In this document: in pieces, positions 47,871 to 63,704 of the stretch | How positions within the stretch are numbered: the first letter of the stretch is position 1 | Layout of the letters: each line of letters begins with the position of its first letter | Assembly (NCBI GenBank): GCA_037349105.1 | Contig: JAYJMM010000123.1 | Span: 8,742,001 to 8,806,000, forward strand | Reading direction: 5' to 3' | DNA: 64,000 nucleotides | Source: Limnomonas spitsbergensis | Taxonomy: Eukaryota; Chlorophyta; Chlorophyceae; Chlamydomonadales | Translations under genes and position numbers: made by a program | The notes under the pieces: generated by a model | What the model saw: the letters and a program-made list of their open reading frames with translations, nothing else | Told to the model about the DNA's origin: nothing | The model's database searches: none

Positions 47871-48982
47871 TCAATCATACATTTCCACACCAGTCTCGCC
47901 CCGAATCACCTTCAGGTAGTCCTGCACCAGGGCATGGCCAGCAGTCTCCTCGCCGAAGTCGGTGACGACAGCGCAGGAGCATCCGACAACCTTGCGCGCC
48001 TCACCAGCAGGATCGATCTTGCACAGACCAGCCCACTGGCCTGGAATGCAATGTGATTGGATCAAAGTCAAGTTTGACAGTTCAGGACACAAGGGCAAAT
48101 TCATGGCAAGGCATTTCATACTAGGATCCCAACTGTTCAGCAAGCCAACATCGGGTCTCTTCAGGCACTTCATTTATCTGCAGCTGTCCCTTATTTTGAT
48201 AGCAGCAAGGATCCAAGTTCCACATCCCCCTGCTGGGGCACTATGCCATCTGCCATCATGGACTCCATTCCCACACTGACCCAGCAGCTTGTTCTCCGGC
48301 ACTGAGATGAGGTCGACGTTGTGCTCAGCGCACAGGGCCTCAATCAGCTTCTTGTAGTCGGGCTGGTTGCAGTCCTCAGCCAAGACGCAGAGCTACAGGG
48401 CATCGTGGGTCGAGATGGTTATGTGTTGGACTTGCACATGCCTGTACTCGGAAGTTCAACTGTGAATACCACCATACCGGCCAATCATGTCATGCCATGG
48501 GGCGCGTAAATGCCTAGCGCTGCACATCATCGATTTTCAATGTCAGGACGCCCAGGTGTGCACCCAATTTTTTAGCATGCAGTCTGCTGAGTCTTTTTCT
48601 GCATCATTAAGAGGGTAGGTTAAAGGGCCCCTCCCCTCAGGGCCCCTGGCTTGTCCCCCAGCCCTGCCAATTTTCACCTGCGCCTGTCCCTTCTCAATGG
48701 CGCGCGCCGCCTCATGGAGACCGCGTGACAGACCATCGTGGGCCAGAGCCTTCTTGAGGACCATCTGCACCGCAGTGTTGATGTCAAGGGGCTCGGCAGG
48801 TGCTGCGACGGCAGGCACATCAGCCACGGCAACTTCGGGGGCCTCTCTGCAAAAAACAGGGAGAGATCAAAAAGCTCAGAGTTCGTCCTCAATTTTCCAT
48901 GAGCTGGGCAAAGGAGCAGTGACGTTTTGGCGGCGACAGGGCAGGGTCGCTTGTTAAGAGCAGATACCTACCCTTCAGACAT
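47871..48982 (-). CDS. RPS12: 40S ribosomal protein eS12
   Basis: Four exons on the minus strand, in transcript order 48982-48972, 48846-48678, 48392-48281, 48040-47871, give 153 residues and stop TGA at 47873-47871. The first exon is only 11 nt (MSEG with a split Gly codon). The body matches eS12 across its length: [79 protein letters not shown] and [11 protein letters not shown]. eS12 is a small-subunit protein of the beak region. The acidic Ala/Val/Pro-rich N-terminus is typical of plant and algal forms. The start lies 342 bp from the oppositely oriented GALE start, so the two genes probably share a promoter region. Confidence 0.95.
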
Positions 48983-49324
48983 GGTCCTCGCGTAGGTTGA
49001 TTACGCTCCCGCGTCTGGTATCCTCGAGGGTATCTGAAGCAAATTTGTAAGTATGAGCTTACCGGGCTATCCCAAGGGCAGATGCATGACATCTTACCAG
49101 TAAAAGGCAAAGAAAATTGCCAAGTTAACAGGAAGACCGATGACGATGGTTGTCACAGTTTATTGTTTTCTGGGATGGGGTTTGAGGGTAAAGAAGCCCA
49201 CATAATTCATGTGCTGTAGCTTTTAGCATCATCCCAGACATCGGAAATTTATATTATACGTAGCCCTTGGTAGCCATTTATATTGCATATTCGATACTAA
49301 TCGTGACACACTCTGCTCATCAAA
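48983..49324. promoter_or_regulatory. Bidirectional promoter region between eS12 and GALE
   Basis: The 342 bp separating the two start codons must hold both transcription starts. I see no clear TATA box; an AT-rich stretch lies at 49250-49300. This is inferred from geometry alone. Confidence 0.5.
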
Positions 49325-53216
<3,892 letters not shown>

Positions 53217-55629
53217 GAGAACCCGTTGTGGATCTGCATGGTGTGTGCAGCAGACTATGAAGATGCAGGAACCCAACGCATCGCAAGGAGCAGTTTAAGC
53301 TCCATATTAGCATGCTCAGACCTGACGGCTTCCCTAGCACATACCCCTTTCCCGGCATGCCAATGACGTTGCACCTCTGGGCCCTGTTCAAGTAGGTATT
53401 TTCCCTTATCCTCCTTTTCCCAACTTCACCGTTGGGCGCCCACGTGGCCGAGCCTTTTCAGCGCGGCCCAGATGTGTAACTTCTTTGGCGAAGGCGTAGT
53501 CGTTGAGGATAAAAAACCAAGCAATGCGTGACCCTACCAGTTGCATGGCCAGCCCATAGCACATGATATATTTATCCTCATTGGGCCATAAGCTGAGGAC
53601 TTTCGACAACATGCATGCACCATATGGGTAGTAAGCTCAGCCAGTGAAGGTCGGGGAGTCAATGATATATTGATATTACAAAACTCATGAGCGTCTCCTG
53701 TGCTGTGACTTGACTCGCGAAAGACAGGAGAGCGATCCAGGGGGCGAAGGATGGCATTGAGCTGTCACTTATTACAACAAGACACCGTGCAGCGGGTATG
53801 CACTGTTCTAAACTTATTACAACGAGATACATTACAGACTGCGATGTTCTTGATAGAACAATACAAAGATCGATACTTAATAGGACAGTCAGCCGGTAAA
53901 GAACAGGTGCAGGCGGTTTAAACTGCATGGTACATGGCGCGCGCTTGACACACGCCATGCATGACGAGGGCGGTGACTGCAGGCGGTTCACAACACGGGT
54001 CAAACACTCACAGTCAATCTAGCGCATGCGTAAGTGCAAAAACAGGGTACGATTTATAACGAGGTCAACCTATCAGCTGTCATGTTACATAACACCTTGT
54101 ATGGCCCATGTTGTAAAGGCTCGGACGCGTGGGTACCTGACTGTCTGGCCGGGAGGAAATGAAAGTGAAGGCTAGAGGAGAAGGGGAAAACACAGACAGA
54201 AGTTTGGCATGCCTGACAGGATGCCTCACCCTAAACCCTACGCTTCTCTGCTCCCTTTTTACCCCCTATTTTCCTGGGCCAAGATCCTCCCCCCTGCCCT
54301 GCTTCCCTTCCTGCCACAGGAAGGGCCTGTCAGGCATGCCATGCCATCATGATGGTGTGGAGTTTCAGCAGCCCAGCAGTAGCAGCTATATGTAAGATGG
54401 TTAACATTGCCTTCGCTCTCACACGGGTACATGCACAAGCAAAGGAGTCATACCAACACACCTTGACTGAAATGTTGATCAGCCATGATGTCATCATGAG
54501 GAATATGAGCTCCATGTTAGTTGCTAACTTGCTGTAGACACTGTGACACATCATCAGCCTGTCCCACGCCTACCTCCTAGTCATCAGCGCCATGCGTGCC
54601 ACAAAAAGGCCATTGCTGATCGAGCTTCATCATCACGCACATCCCTCCTCTCATCTTTCCTTCCTAGCTCGCAGGATCGGCCAGCTCCAGGAATCCTGCA
54701 GACCTGCACATGCACGCACATGCATGTTATATTAGTTTCAGACAATTATAGCCAATTCCAAAAAACCCAGTTATATACAGTTATGTCGCCAGTTAAATAC
54801 AATTATAGCCAGTTATATAATCTGGTTATATAGCATCCAAGACACTGGCCCTCACCCATCCCAGAATCAGTTTGGGCATCATGGCTGCTGCTGGTATCCA
54901 GCTGGGCACCCCTGCAGGAGCTAAGCAGGGGCTGGCATTCTGGACAGCTAGGAAAAGCAGGCTTGCACGCACTTGACAGGCGTCAGATAACCATGCTGGA
55001 CTTGAAACACAAGTCCCGAAGACCTGCTCTCACTGCCCTGCCGGCTGCGACAACCAAGGCCATTCGGGCCGATAGTGCTATATTGCGGCGCGCCTCCATT
55101 TTGCCGTGCACCCTAAAAGCGCTCCAATATTTTCCCCGACCCCGAAAGCCCTTGACGTACGGCGAGACATTAGGGCTCCTGACTTTTGTCTGACGACGCC
55201 TGACAGATCGTGTGGCCCTGAGGGCTCTCGAAGGGTCTGACTCAGCTGGCCACTGTGAATGCTTGGGTAGTTGGGTGACATCGGGTTACGTCCCGCACTT
55301 TCTCTGGATGCAGTCTAACAAGTCTTTATAACGCCATCGAATAGCTGCGTGTATGTTGTCGGCCGCACAACAGACGTTTGCTCATATGGAAAACCCCAGC
55401 AACATCATCCGCGCGCTGTGTCTCTCTGATATACCCATGACACAGACATTTTGATCGACTTTCGAACCTCCCCTCCACGCGTCCTGTGGCGCTCAGCCTG
55501 CCATCAGCTCCTCCAGGCAGCAGCAACGTTATTCGGTGCTACAGTTGCACCTCATTGTACCCTATCCAACGGTAGGCCTTCCCGATACAAGCGCTTCAGG
55601 GCCATCAAATCAAATAAGCCGAAAATCAT
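53217..55629. other. Intergenic region between GALE and the MFS gene
   Basis: It begins with the GALE 3' region including a fold-back element (53360-53488) that supplies TGTAA at 53475-53479, about 260 bp after the stop. The rest (53.5-55.6 kb) shows no exon with protein sense; the last 300 bp should contain the MFS promoter and leader. Confidence 0.5.
53360..53488. mobile_element. Short fold-back element with TGTAA
   Basis: The left end CCAATGACGTTGCACCTCTG then GGCCCTG pairs with the right end CGGCCCAGATGTGTAACTTC then TTTGG as an imperfect inverted repeat. The interior keeps the GGGCGCCCACGTGGCCGAGC core of the family. It lies 144 bp past the GALE stop and may lie in its 3' UTR. Confidence 0.65.
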
Positions 55630-58600
55630 ATGACCAGCCTACATCAGAATGACGCCGAACCTCAGCCCATTCGCCACCCTCCTGATAACGCCGATGTTAG
55701 TGCCAGCACCTCCGGTTGCGGCAGCAGCACCCCTGGCAGCAGCGACAACAAGAGCCCTCCCAAGGACGGCCTGGTCATCTCCATTTACAAGAGCGGGCTG
55801 TGGACCTTCTTTCCGTTCATGCTGACACTAAGCGTCGGCGTCGCAATCCTCTTTCCGATTGTACCGACCATCTTGACCAATGCGTTCGCATCCCAGGCTG
55901 CCGGCTTGTCTATCAACTGCGAGGTATGGAACCGAGTTCGTACCGACCGTCCGGTCGGCCTGACTGTGCAAGTGTGCACCATGCATGCCACTGTTTTTCA
56001 TGGACCTGAGCTACACTTCAGCTACTTAAAGGCCGTGTTGGCCTGGTGCTGCAAGCCCCGCTGCTGTAGGCAGGTCAAGATTTGGTCCCTATTGGCCATG
56101 TGGTCAGCGAGCACTGGAATAGACACAGCCATGCATGCCAGAGGGTTGCCTTCCATGGGAACAGGCAAGGCTTACATCGGGACTTGTTTCAATGAATTAG
56201 GAGCATATTTTTGTGCTCAGGGAGAGCAAGAATCAGGCAAACACCTGACTCACTTGTTGCCCCATCGTTATCAGCTCTAGGAATCACCGCCTAGGGAATG
56301 TAAGATAGATTCTGGCGGAGAAACTCTCATGCTCATACTGCATGGATGAAAAATGAAAACCAACCCACCCAGGTATCCAGGCATGCACACAGGGATACAA
56401 TCATGCACCCCGGTACTGAGTGTGGCGCCTCTGAATCTTGGATCAGGGCTCAAGGAATGGGGACTTCAGGGCTTGGAGCCATGACGTAATGGAATGTCAA
56501 ACTCCCCACGCACCAGTGCTCAGCAACCTCACCCCCCAAATGCACCCTGTTATGCCAACTGCCTGCCTCATCTACACTGTGTTCCATCCTGCGGCCATGC
56601 AGGATTTCACGCCCGAGACCTCTCCAAAGGCTTGCCGAGATGCACATGCGCAGGTATGGTGAACTGGTGGGAAAGTGGCTGCCTCCAGTCCTCTACACCG
56701 GGGGGGGGAGGGGACTCTGCAAACTGTGGGCCACGTGTGCACCCGGGCTGTTTCTTGTGTTCGCGTCTCAGGGTTTTAGGGTTGGGCGGCCGGTCTCACA
56801 CCTTGTAACGTCCTAGCAAAAGAATATTGAACATGCCGCTTGGGAGGCTTTTTCATGACAGCTCTGACTACCGAACCCTCCATGGTTTTAACACATTGCT
56901 GCACATGCAATTGGGAGTTTGTGTTGAAGGGATCAGCCGCTTTCAAATCCCAGGGCTGGCAACTGGTAATGGCATGGACATGGCCTCGGCCCACGCTGTT
57001 TTATTTTTTCTCCCAATTTTTTATTTCAAAGTTGTGATGTAGATTCCGGAAAATGTAGACTGAGCCCCTTCTTGACGCCCACTTATTCAAGAAGGGGCTC
57101 AGTCTACATTGTCTGGGCATCCAAGGCAATGGAGCCTGAGGGCCCAGACCTCTCAGCTGAAGCACGGTACATCTCAATGCTTCACATATGCTGCCCCCCC
57201 CCTCTGCCACACATATTGCTTCAGGCGGTCACCTGGGGATCCTGGACCTCTTTTGTGTCGGAAGCCATCTTGTCTTTCATCTTCTCTCCAATCACCGGAC
57301 ATTTGAGGTGAGGCATGTCAACATGAGGCCCATTTGACTGCACCAAGGTGCACACCATCCCGATGGGCCATGCCATGCCCTCAGTTATATTCCCAGCATA
57401 TGAGCTGTGTTGAATCCTATGCTGGGTTCTGAATCCCCTTGAAATCCCTTTGGATTCCACTGGGGCAATTCTCCAAGGATATCAACATCCTCATAGTGGA
57501 ATTTAAGTATTGCAGAGACACAGACCCGAGGGATCATCCATCAGCGTGCTACAGCCAACACACATGGCTAGTTCAAAAACGGTTCATGAGTGTCCCCCTG
57601 CCCACACTTTCATGAGTGTCCCCCTGCCCACACTTTTTATGAGTGCCCCCTGCCCACACTTTTCATGAGTGCCCCCCTGCCCACACTTTTCATGAGTGTC
57701 CCCTTGCCCACACTTTTCATCAGTGTCCCCCTGCCCACACTTTTTATCAGTGTCCCCCTGCCCACACTTTTCATCAGTGTCCCCTTGCCCACACTTTTCA
57801 TCAGCGTCCCCCTGCCCACACTTTTTATCAGTGTCCCCCTGCCCACACTTTTCATCAGTGTCCCCCTGCCCACACTTTCCATGAGTGTCCCCCTGCCCAC
57901 ACTTTTCATGAGTGTCCCCCTGCCCACACTTTTCATGAGTGTCCCCCTGCCCACACTTTTCATGAGTGTCCCCCTGCCCACACTTTTCATCAGTGTCCCC
58001 TTGCCCACACTTTTCATCAGTGTCCCCCTGCCCACACTTTTCATCAGTGTCCCCCTGCCCACACTTTTCATGAGTGTCCCCCTGCCCACACTTTTCATGA
58101 GTGTCCCCCTGCCCACACTTTTCATGAGTGTCCCCCTGCCCACATTTTTCATGAGTGTCCCCCTGCCCACACTTTTCATGAGTGTCCCCCTGCCCACACT
58201 TTTCATCAGTGTCCCCCTGCCCACACTTTTTATCAGTGTCCCCCTGCCCACACTTTTTATCAGTGTCCCCCTGCTCACACTTTCCATGAGTGTCCCCCTG
58301 CCCACACTTTTCATGAGTGTCCCCCTGCCCACACTTTTCATGAGTGTCCCCCTGCCCACACTTTTCATGAGTGTCCCCCTGCCCACACTTTTCATCAGTG
58401 TCCCCTTGCCCACACTTTTCATCAGTGTCCCCCTGCCCACACTTTTCATCAGTGTCCCCCTGCCCACACTTTTCATGAGTGTCCCCCTGCCCACACTTTT
58501 CATCAGTGTCCCCCTGCCCACATTTTTCATCAGTGTCCCCCTGCCCACACTTTTCATGAGTGTCCCCCTGCCCACACTTTTCATGAGTGTCCCCCTGCCC

Positions 58601-61600
58601 ACACTTTTCATCAGTGTCCCCTTGCCCACACTTTTCATGAGTGTCCCCCTGCCCACATTTTTCATGAGTGTCCCCCCTGCACAGGCGTTCTACATCCAAC
58701 ACAGAGCTAGTTCAAAAACTTCAGAGCACAGGATACTGCATGAACAAAATTAAAATCATCCCTATCCTGTTGGGAACCTCCGGCACCATCTATAAAGAGC
58801 ACACCATGCAAGGCATACTCTCCCTTGGCATCAGCATGTACCATGCCAGGAAGTATGCTACAAAAATGCACGTGCATGCCCCCAAACTCCTACACAGCAT
58901 TGTGCAAACCAGACGTAGATCAGAGTACTTACCGGCATCAGGAGCTACCAACCAGCGAGTCAATCATGGCCGAAAGTGCAGGCCACTGTAGCTTTCTTAG
59001 ACTTTCTTCTTGCTGACATGATAACGGCGCAGACGAGGCCTCGGCCCATGCCGCGTTGTTTTCTCAACCCTCACACCCCTGTGGGACGCAGTTTTCTTTC
59101 TCTCTTTCTGGGGTAATTCGCTTCTTCAATTCGCCATTTTCTGGTACTGAAGTGCCATAATCTAGTGTGTTTGTGTCAAGGGGATGTAACAACGTACTAG
59201 CGGGACTACAGTGCCTCCGGTTCTGTCTTCCGTGCTTGTTTAAGTGTTCACCCGTTTTCTGTATTTGTCCTGCTTTGAATTGTTTTTTGCCCCCGTGTTG
59301 CGTGTGTTGGGTTTTTGTTCCTGTGGCTAGTTTCCCCCCAGTGCAATCTGCCTGGACCTTTCGCAAAAGGCTGTTGGTGGTTGCGTTAACTTTGTAACAA
59401 CAACAGCGTCTCACTTCCCCCCCTGGTGCATACAAACCAGCTGGCATTTGGAATGAGGCCAGTAAATAGCAAGGCAGTGTCTTGCCCCAGACGAGCTGCT
59501 GCAGCTGCCCTGAAACCTGCCAACCCTCAGGCCATGACTCAGCATGCAGCAAAACAAAATAAACATGTCCACCCTTATCTTGATGAGCTGGCTCTATGAC
59601 CTCTTAACTCCCTGCTGCCTGTATCTTAGCCCCAGTTATGTTTTCCCTTCTGCCGCTGCAGTGACCACTGGGGACGCAAGCCTTTCCTGGTGGCTGGTTT
59701 GAGCCTGGCGCTGGCCCCCATGACGACCATCATGCTCTACCAGTGGGGCTGGATCAGCATATACTGGTGAGATCTGGTGCTGGATCAGCATATACTTGTG
59801 AGATCTGGTGCTGGATCAGCATATACTTGTGAGATCTGGTGCTGGATCAGCATATACTTGTGAGATCTGGTGCTGGATCAGCATATACTGGTGAGATCTG
59901 GTGCTGGGTCAGCATATACTGGTGAGATCTGATGCTGGATCAGCATATACTTGTGAGATCTGATGCTGGATCAGCATATACTGGTGAGATCTGGTGCTGG
60001 GTCAGCATATACTGGTGAGATCTGGTGCTGGATCAGCATATACTAGTGAGATCTGGTGCTGGATCAGCATATACTGGTGAGATCTGGTGCTGGATCAGCA
60101 TATACTGGTGAGATCTGGTGCTGGATCAGCATATACTAGTGAGATCTGGTGCTGGATCAGCATATACTGGTGAGATCTGGTGCTGGATCAGCATATACTA
60201 GTGAGATCTGGTGCTGGATCAGCATATACTGGTGAGATCTGGTGCTGGATCAGCATATACTGGTGAGATCTGGTGCTGGATCAGCATATACAGGTGAGAT
60301 CTGGTGCTGGATCAGCATATACCGGTGAGATCTGGTGCTGGATCAGCATATACTGGTGAGATCTGGTGCTGGATCAGCATATACTGGTGAGATCTGGTGC
60401 TGGATCAGCATGTACTGGTGAGATCTGATGCTGGGTACCCGGCAGTCAGGCACCGAGTATGGCTCGATCTTGGTCCCAAAGGGTATGGACTGGATTCGCA
60501 CCCCCCTAACCGAACAGAGATGCAAAGGTAGGCTGTTGATGCACCTTTCCTTCTGGGGGACAGGCGGGGGGCAAGGACTTCCAGGCTGAGTTCGTGTGGC
60601 TATCCCCTTTGAGCTTCTTCCGCATCTGTTATGCGGAGCCTAGAGCCCCCACTGGGGACTGGCGCTGAGGGCGGTCAGCACCAATGGGGGAGGCGGTCAG
60701 CACCAATGGGGGAGGCGGTCAGCACCAATGGGGGGGGCGGTTAGCACCAATGGGGGAGGGGGTCAGCACCAATGGGGGAGGCGGTCAGCACCAATGGGGG
60801 AGGGGGTCAGCACCAATGGGGGAGGCGGTCAGCACCAATGGGGGAGGGGGTCAGCACCAATGGGGGAGGGGGTCAGCACCAATGGGGGGGGCGGTCAGCA
60901 CCAATGGGGGGGGCGGTCAGCACCAATGGGGGAGGGGGTCAGCACCAATGGGGGAGGCGGTCAGCACCAATGGGGGGGGCGGTCAGCACCAATGGGGGAG
61001 GCGGTCAGCACCAATGGGGGGGGCGGTCAGCACCAATGGGGGAGGCGGTCAGCACCAATGGGGGAGGGGGTCAGCACCAATGGGGGAGGGGGTCAGCACC
61101 AATGGGGGAGGGGGTCAGCACCAATGGGGGAGGGGGTCAGCACCAATGGGGGAGGGGGTCAGCACCAATGGGGGAGGGGGTCAGCACCAATGGGGGAGGG
61201 GGTCAGCACCAATGGGGGGGGCGGTCAGCACCAATGGGGGGGGCGGTCAGCACCAATGGGGGAGGGGGTCAGCACCAGTGGGGGAGGCGGTCAGCACCAA
61301 TGGGGGAGGCGGTCAGCACCAATGGGGGAGGCGGTCAGCACCAATGGGGGAGGCGGTCAGCACCAATGGGGGAGGGGGTCAGCACCAATGGGAGGGGCGG
61401 TCAGCACCAATGGGGGAGGCGGTCAGCACCAATGGGGGGGGCGGTCAGCACCAATGGGGGGGGCGGTCAGCACCAATGGGGGGGGCGGTCAGCACCAATG
61501 GGGGGGGCGGTCAGCACCAATGGGGGGGGCGGTCAGCACCAATGGGGGGGGCGGTCAGCACCAATGGGGGGGGCGGTCAGCACCAATGGGGGGGGCAGTC

Positions 61601-63704
61601 AGCACCAATGGGGGGGGCGGTCAGCACCAATGGGGGAGGGGGTCAGCACCAATGGGGGGGGCGGTCAGCACCAATGGGGAAGGCGGTCAGCACCAATGGG
61701 GGGGGCGGTCAGCATCAATGGGGGGGGCGGTCAGCACCAATGGGGGGGGCGGTCAGCACCAATGGGGGGGGCGGTCAGCACCAATGGGGGGGGCGGTCAG
61801 CACCAATGGGGGAGGGGGTCAGCACCAATGGGGGAGGGGGTCAGCACCAATGGGGGAGGGGGTCAGCACCAATGGGGGAGGGGGTCAGCACCAATGGGGG
61901 GGGCGGTCAGCACCAATGGGGGAGGGGGTCAGCATCAATGGGGGAGGCGGTCAGCATCAATGGGGGGGGCGGTCAGCATCAATGGGGGAGGGGGTCAGCT
62001 CCAATGGGGGAGGCGGTCAGCATCAATGGGGGAGGCGGTCAGCACCAATGGGGGAGGGGGTCAGCACCAATGGGGGAGGGGGTCAGCATCAATGGGGGAG
62101 GGGGTCAGCACCAGTGGGGGAGGCGGTCAGCACCAATGGGGGAGGGGGTCAGCATCAATGGGGGAGGCGGTCAGCATCAATGGGGGAGGGGGTCAGCATC
62201 AATGGGGGAGGCGGTCAGCATCAATGGGGGGGGGCGGTCAGCACCAGTGGGGGAGGCGGTCAGCATCAATGGGGGAGGGGGTCAGCATCAATGGGGGAGG
62301 CGGTCAGCATCAATGGGGGAGGGGGTCAGCACCAATGGGGGGGGCGGTCAGCACCAATGGGGGAGGGGGTCAGCACCAATGGGGGAGGGGGTCAGCACCA
62401 ATGGGGGGGGCGGTCAGCACCAATGGGGGAGGCGGTCAGCACCAATGGGGAAGGGGGTCAGCACCAATGGGGGAGGCGGTCAGCACCAATGGGGGGGGCG
62501 GTCAGCACCAATGGGGGGGGCGGTCAGCACCAATGGGGGAGGGGGTCAGCACCAATGGGGGAGGGGGTCAGCACTAATGGGGGAGGGGGTCAGCACCAAT
62601 GGGGGAGGGGGTCAGCACCAATGGGGGAGGGGGTCAGCAGCAATGGGGGAGGCGGTCAGCACCAATGGGGGAGGGGGTCAGCACCAATGAGGGAGGCGGT
62701 CAGCACCAATGGGGGAGGAGGATGGGATGGATCTGAATAACCAATCCAACCCTTGGTCCTGTGTGCCTGTTGCCCTGCCTCAGGACTGCCTGGCCTGCCT
62801 CCGCAAGGACCCACCCCCTCCGCTGGCCTGTGCGCTGAATGACCGGCTCATCAGCTTTGTCCCCTGCACTGCCCTGTGCCCTTCAGGTACTTTCCTGCGG
62901 TTGCAATCGGGGGCATCGTGTCATCGGTCTCCATGGTCCTCACGGCTGTAGCAGACCTCATGACCAGGTGCGGTACCTGGGGCCATTAAACCCAGCTATG
63001 AACTCTTGAACCCTATACCGGTACCCTAGCTGGTGACCATACCCTAGCTGGTGACCGTGAGCCTGACTGAAGCCTTTAACTGTGTTATATCCATGAACCC
63101 TTGAGTTACTTATCTGATAACATCTGTGAGTATGATGGTGAACATCAGCCCCCTACCTGTCATCACCCGCAGACAAGAGTACCGTGCAGCGTCCATAGCG
63201 TTTATCATGGCTATGTTCCTGATCGGCCTGATTGCAGGGCCGATTATCGGGGCAAACCTGCACCCATCAGTGGCCGGTGAGACGTTGGGAAGGTGGACGA
63301 GGGGGCGGATGGGAGGAGGTTTTGAGAGGCAGGACACCAGGATGAGGGTGTAGATAAGATGCATTCGAGGGTGTTTGGATTGAGGGTGTGGACAGGTTAA
63401 ACATAAGGGTGTGTGGAATGAATGTGAATGGGATAAAGCTGCATCGGATGCCTTGGAGGATGCAGATGAGAATGCATGGGATAATGAGGAGTAAGGTGAT
63501 GTAGATGGGGGCGCGGGTGGAGAATATTGTTTTCGTTCAAGCCCTGTGGCCCTGTCCCTGATCCTCCGTTCGTCACCAATTCTTGCAGTGTACTCCTGTA
63601 TCACCCTTTCCCTCATCTCTGTGGTATATGTCATCATATTCCTCCCCGAGAGCGCGCCGAGGCGGCGCCTGAAGCAGAACCCCCTGGATGATATGAATGA
63701 GGAG
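55630..63704 (+). CDS. Major facilitator superfamily transporter, 3' end beyond window
   Basis: Seven exons give the first 278 residues: 55630-55923 (ATG), 56603-56653, 57225-57307, 59662-59766, 62887-62967, 63173-63276, 63589-63704. The N-terminal 50 residues are polar, rich in Ser, Pro and Asp. A first membrane helix follows (FFPFMLTLSVGVAILFPIVP), then exon 3 (FVSEAILSFIFSPI) leading across the splice into GHLSDHWGRKPFLV, the MFS loop 2-3 signature G-x-L-(S/A)-D-x-x-G-R-K. Later helices include AVAIGGIVSSVSMVLTAVAD, IAFIMAMFLIGLIAGPIIGA and LSLISVVYVIIFLPES; the last is a typical helix 6 end followed by a basic cytoplasmic loop. So the N-terminal six-helix half is present. It resembles the TetA/MFSD14-like group, but the substrate cannot be assigned. 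All phases agree. Introns are unusually large because of minisatellites. Confidence 0.85.
57052..57110. repeat. Perfect 24-bp inverted repeat (hairpin) in MFS intron 2
   Basis: Left arm 57052-57075 (AATGTAGACTGAGCCCCTTC...) and right arm 57087-57110 are exact reverse complements over all 24 bases, with an 11-nt loop. It sits 115 bp before exon 3 of the transporter. It could be a small fold-back insertion or a small-RNA precursor. Confidence 0.95.
57585..58678. repeat. 27-bp minisatellite, about 40 copies
   Basis: The unit is CATGAGTGTCCCCCTGCCCA then CACTTTT, alternating with CATCAGTG variants. It lies in intron 3 of the transporter. Because 27 is divisible by three, long frames stay open on both strands; none is a gene. 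The array is flanked by near-identical copies of CCAACACA...GCTAGTTCAAAAAC (57549-57580 and 58689-58718). Confidence 0.97.
59028..59405. repeat. Dispersed repeat also found near 2.4-2.7 kb
   Basis: The left part (ATAACGGCGCAGACGAGGCC ... CAACCCTCACACCCCTGTG) matches 2386-2440 in the same orientation. The right end (GGTGGTTGCGTTAACTTTGT then AACAACAAC) is the reverse complement of 2639-2675. This indicates a transposed repeat family present in introns of two genes. Confidence 0.65.
59749..60430. repeat. 31-bp minisatellite, 22 copies, seeded at an exon end
   Basis: The unit is CTGGATCAGCATATACTGGT then GAGATCTGGTG. Its first copy is the last 18 nt of transporter exon 4 plus the 5' splice site (CTG/GTGAGA). 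Downstream copies vary as CTTGTGAGA, CTAGTGAGA or CAGGTGAGA at the splice position. Confidence 0.97.
60673..62719. repeat. 22-bp G-rich minisatellite, about 93 copies
   Basis: The unit is GGTCAGCACCAATGGGGGAG then GC or GG, with variants AGCATCAATG and GGGGGGGC. The plus strand lacks stops in all three frames, giving three false long open frames. It fills most of intron 4 of the transporter. Each unit has runs of five or more G, so the plus strand has high G-quadruplex potential. Confidence 0.97.

Noticed and set aside
57584..58753. Open frames of 342-387 codons on both strands
   Set aside because: They are translations of the 27-bp minisatellite in transporter intron 3.
60684..62740. Three overlapping plus-strand open frames of 601-670 codons
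   Set aside because: All three frames of the 22-bp unit lack stops, so all stay open. The array lies between two in-phase transporter exons, so it is intron.
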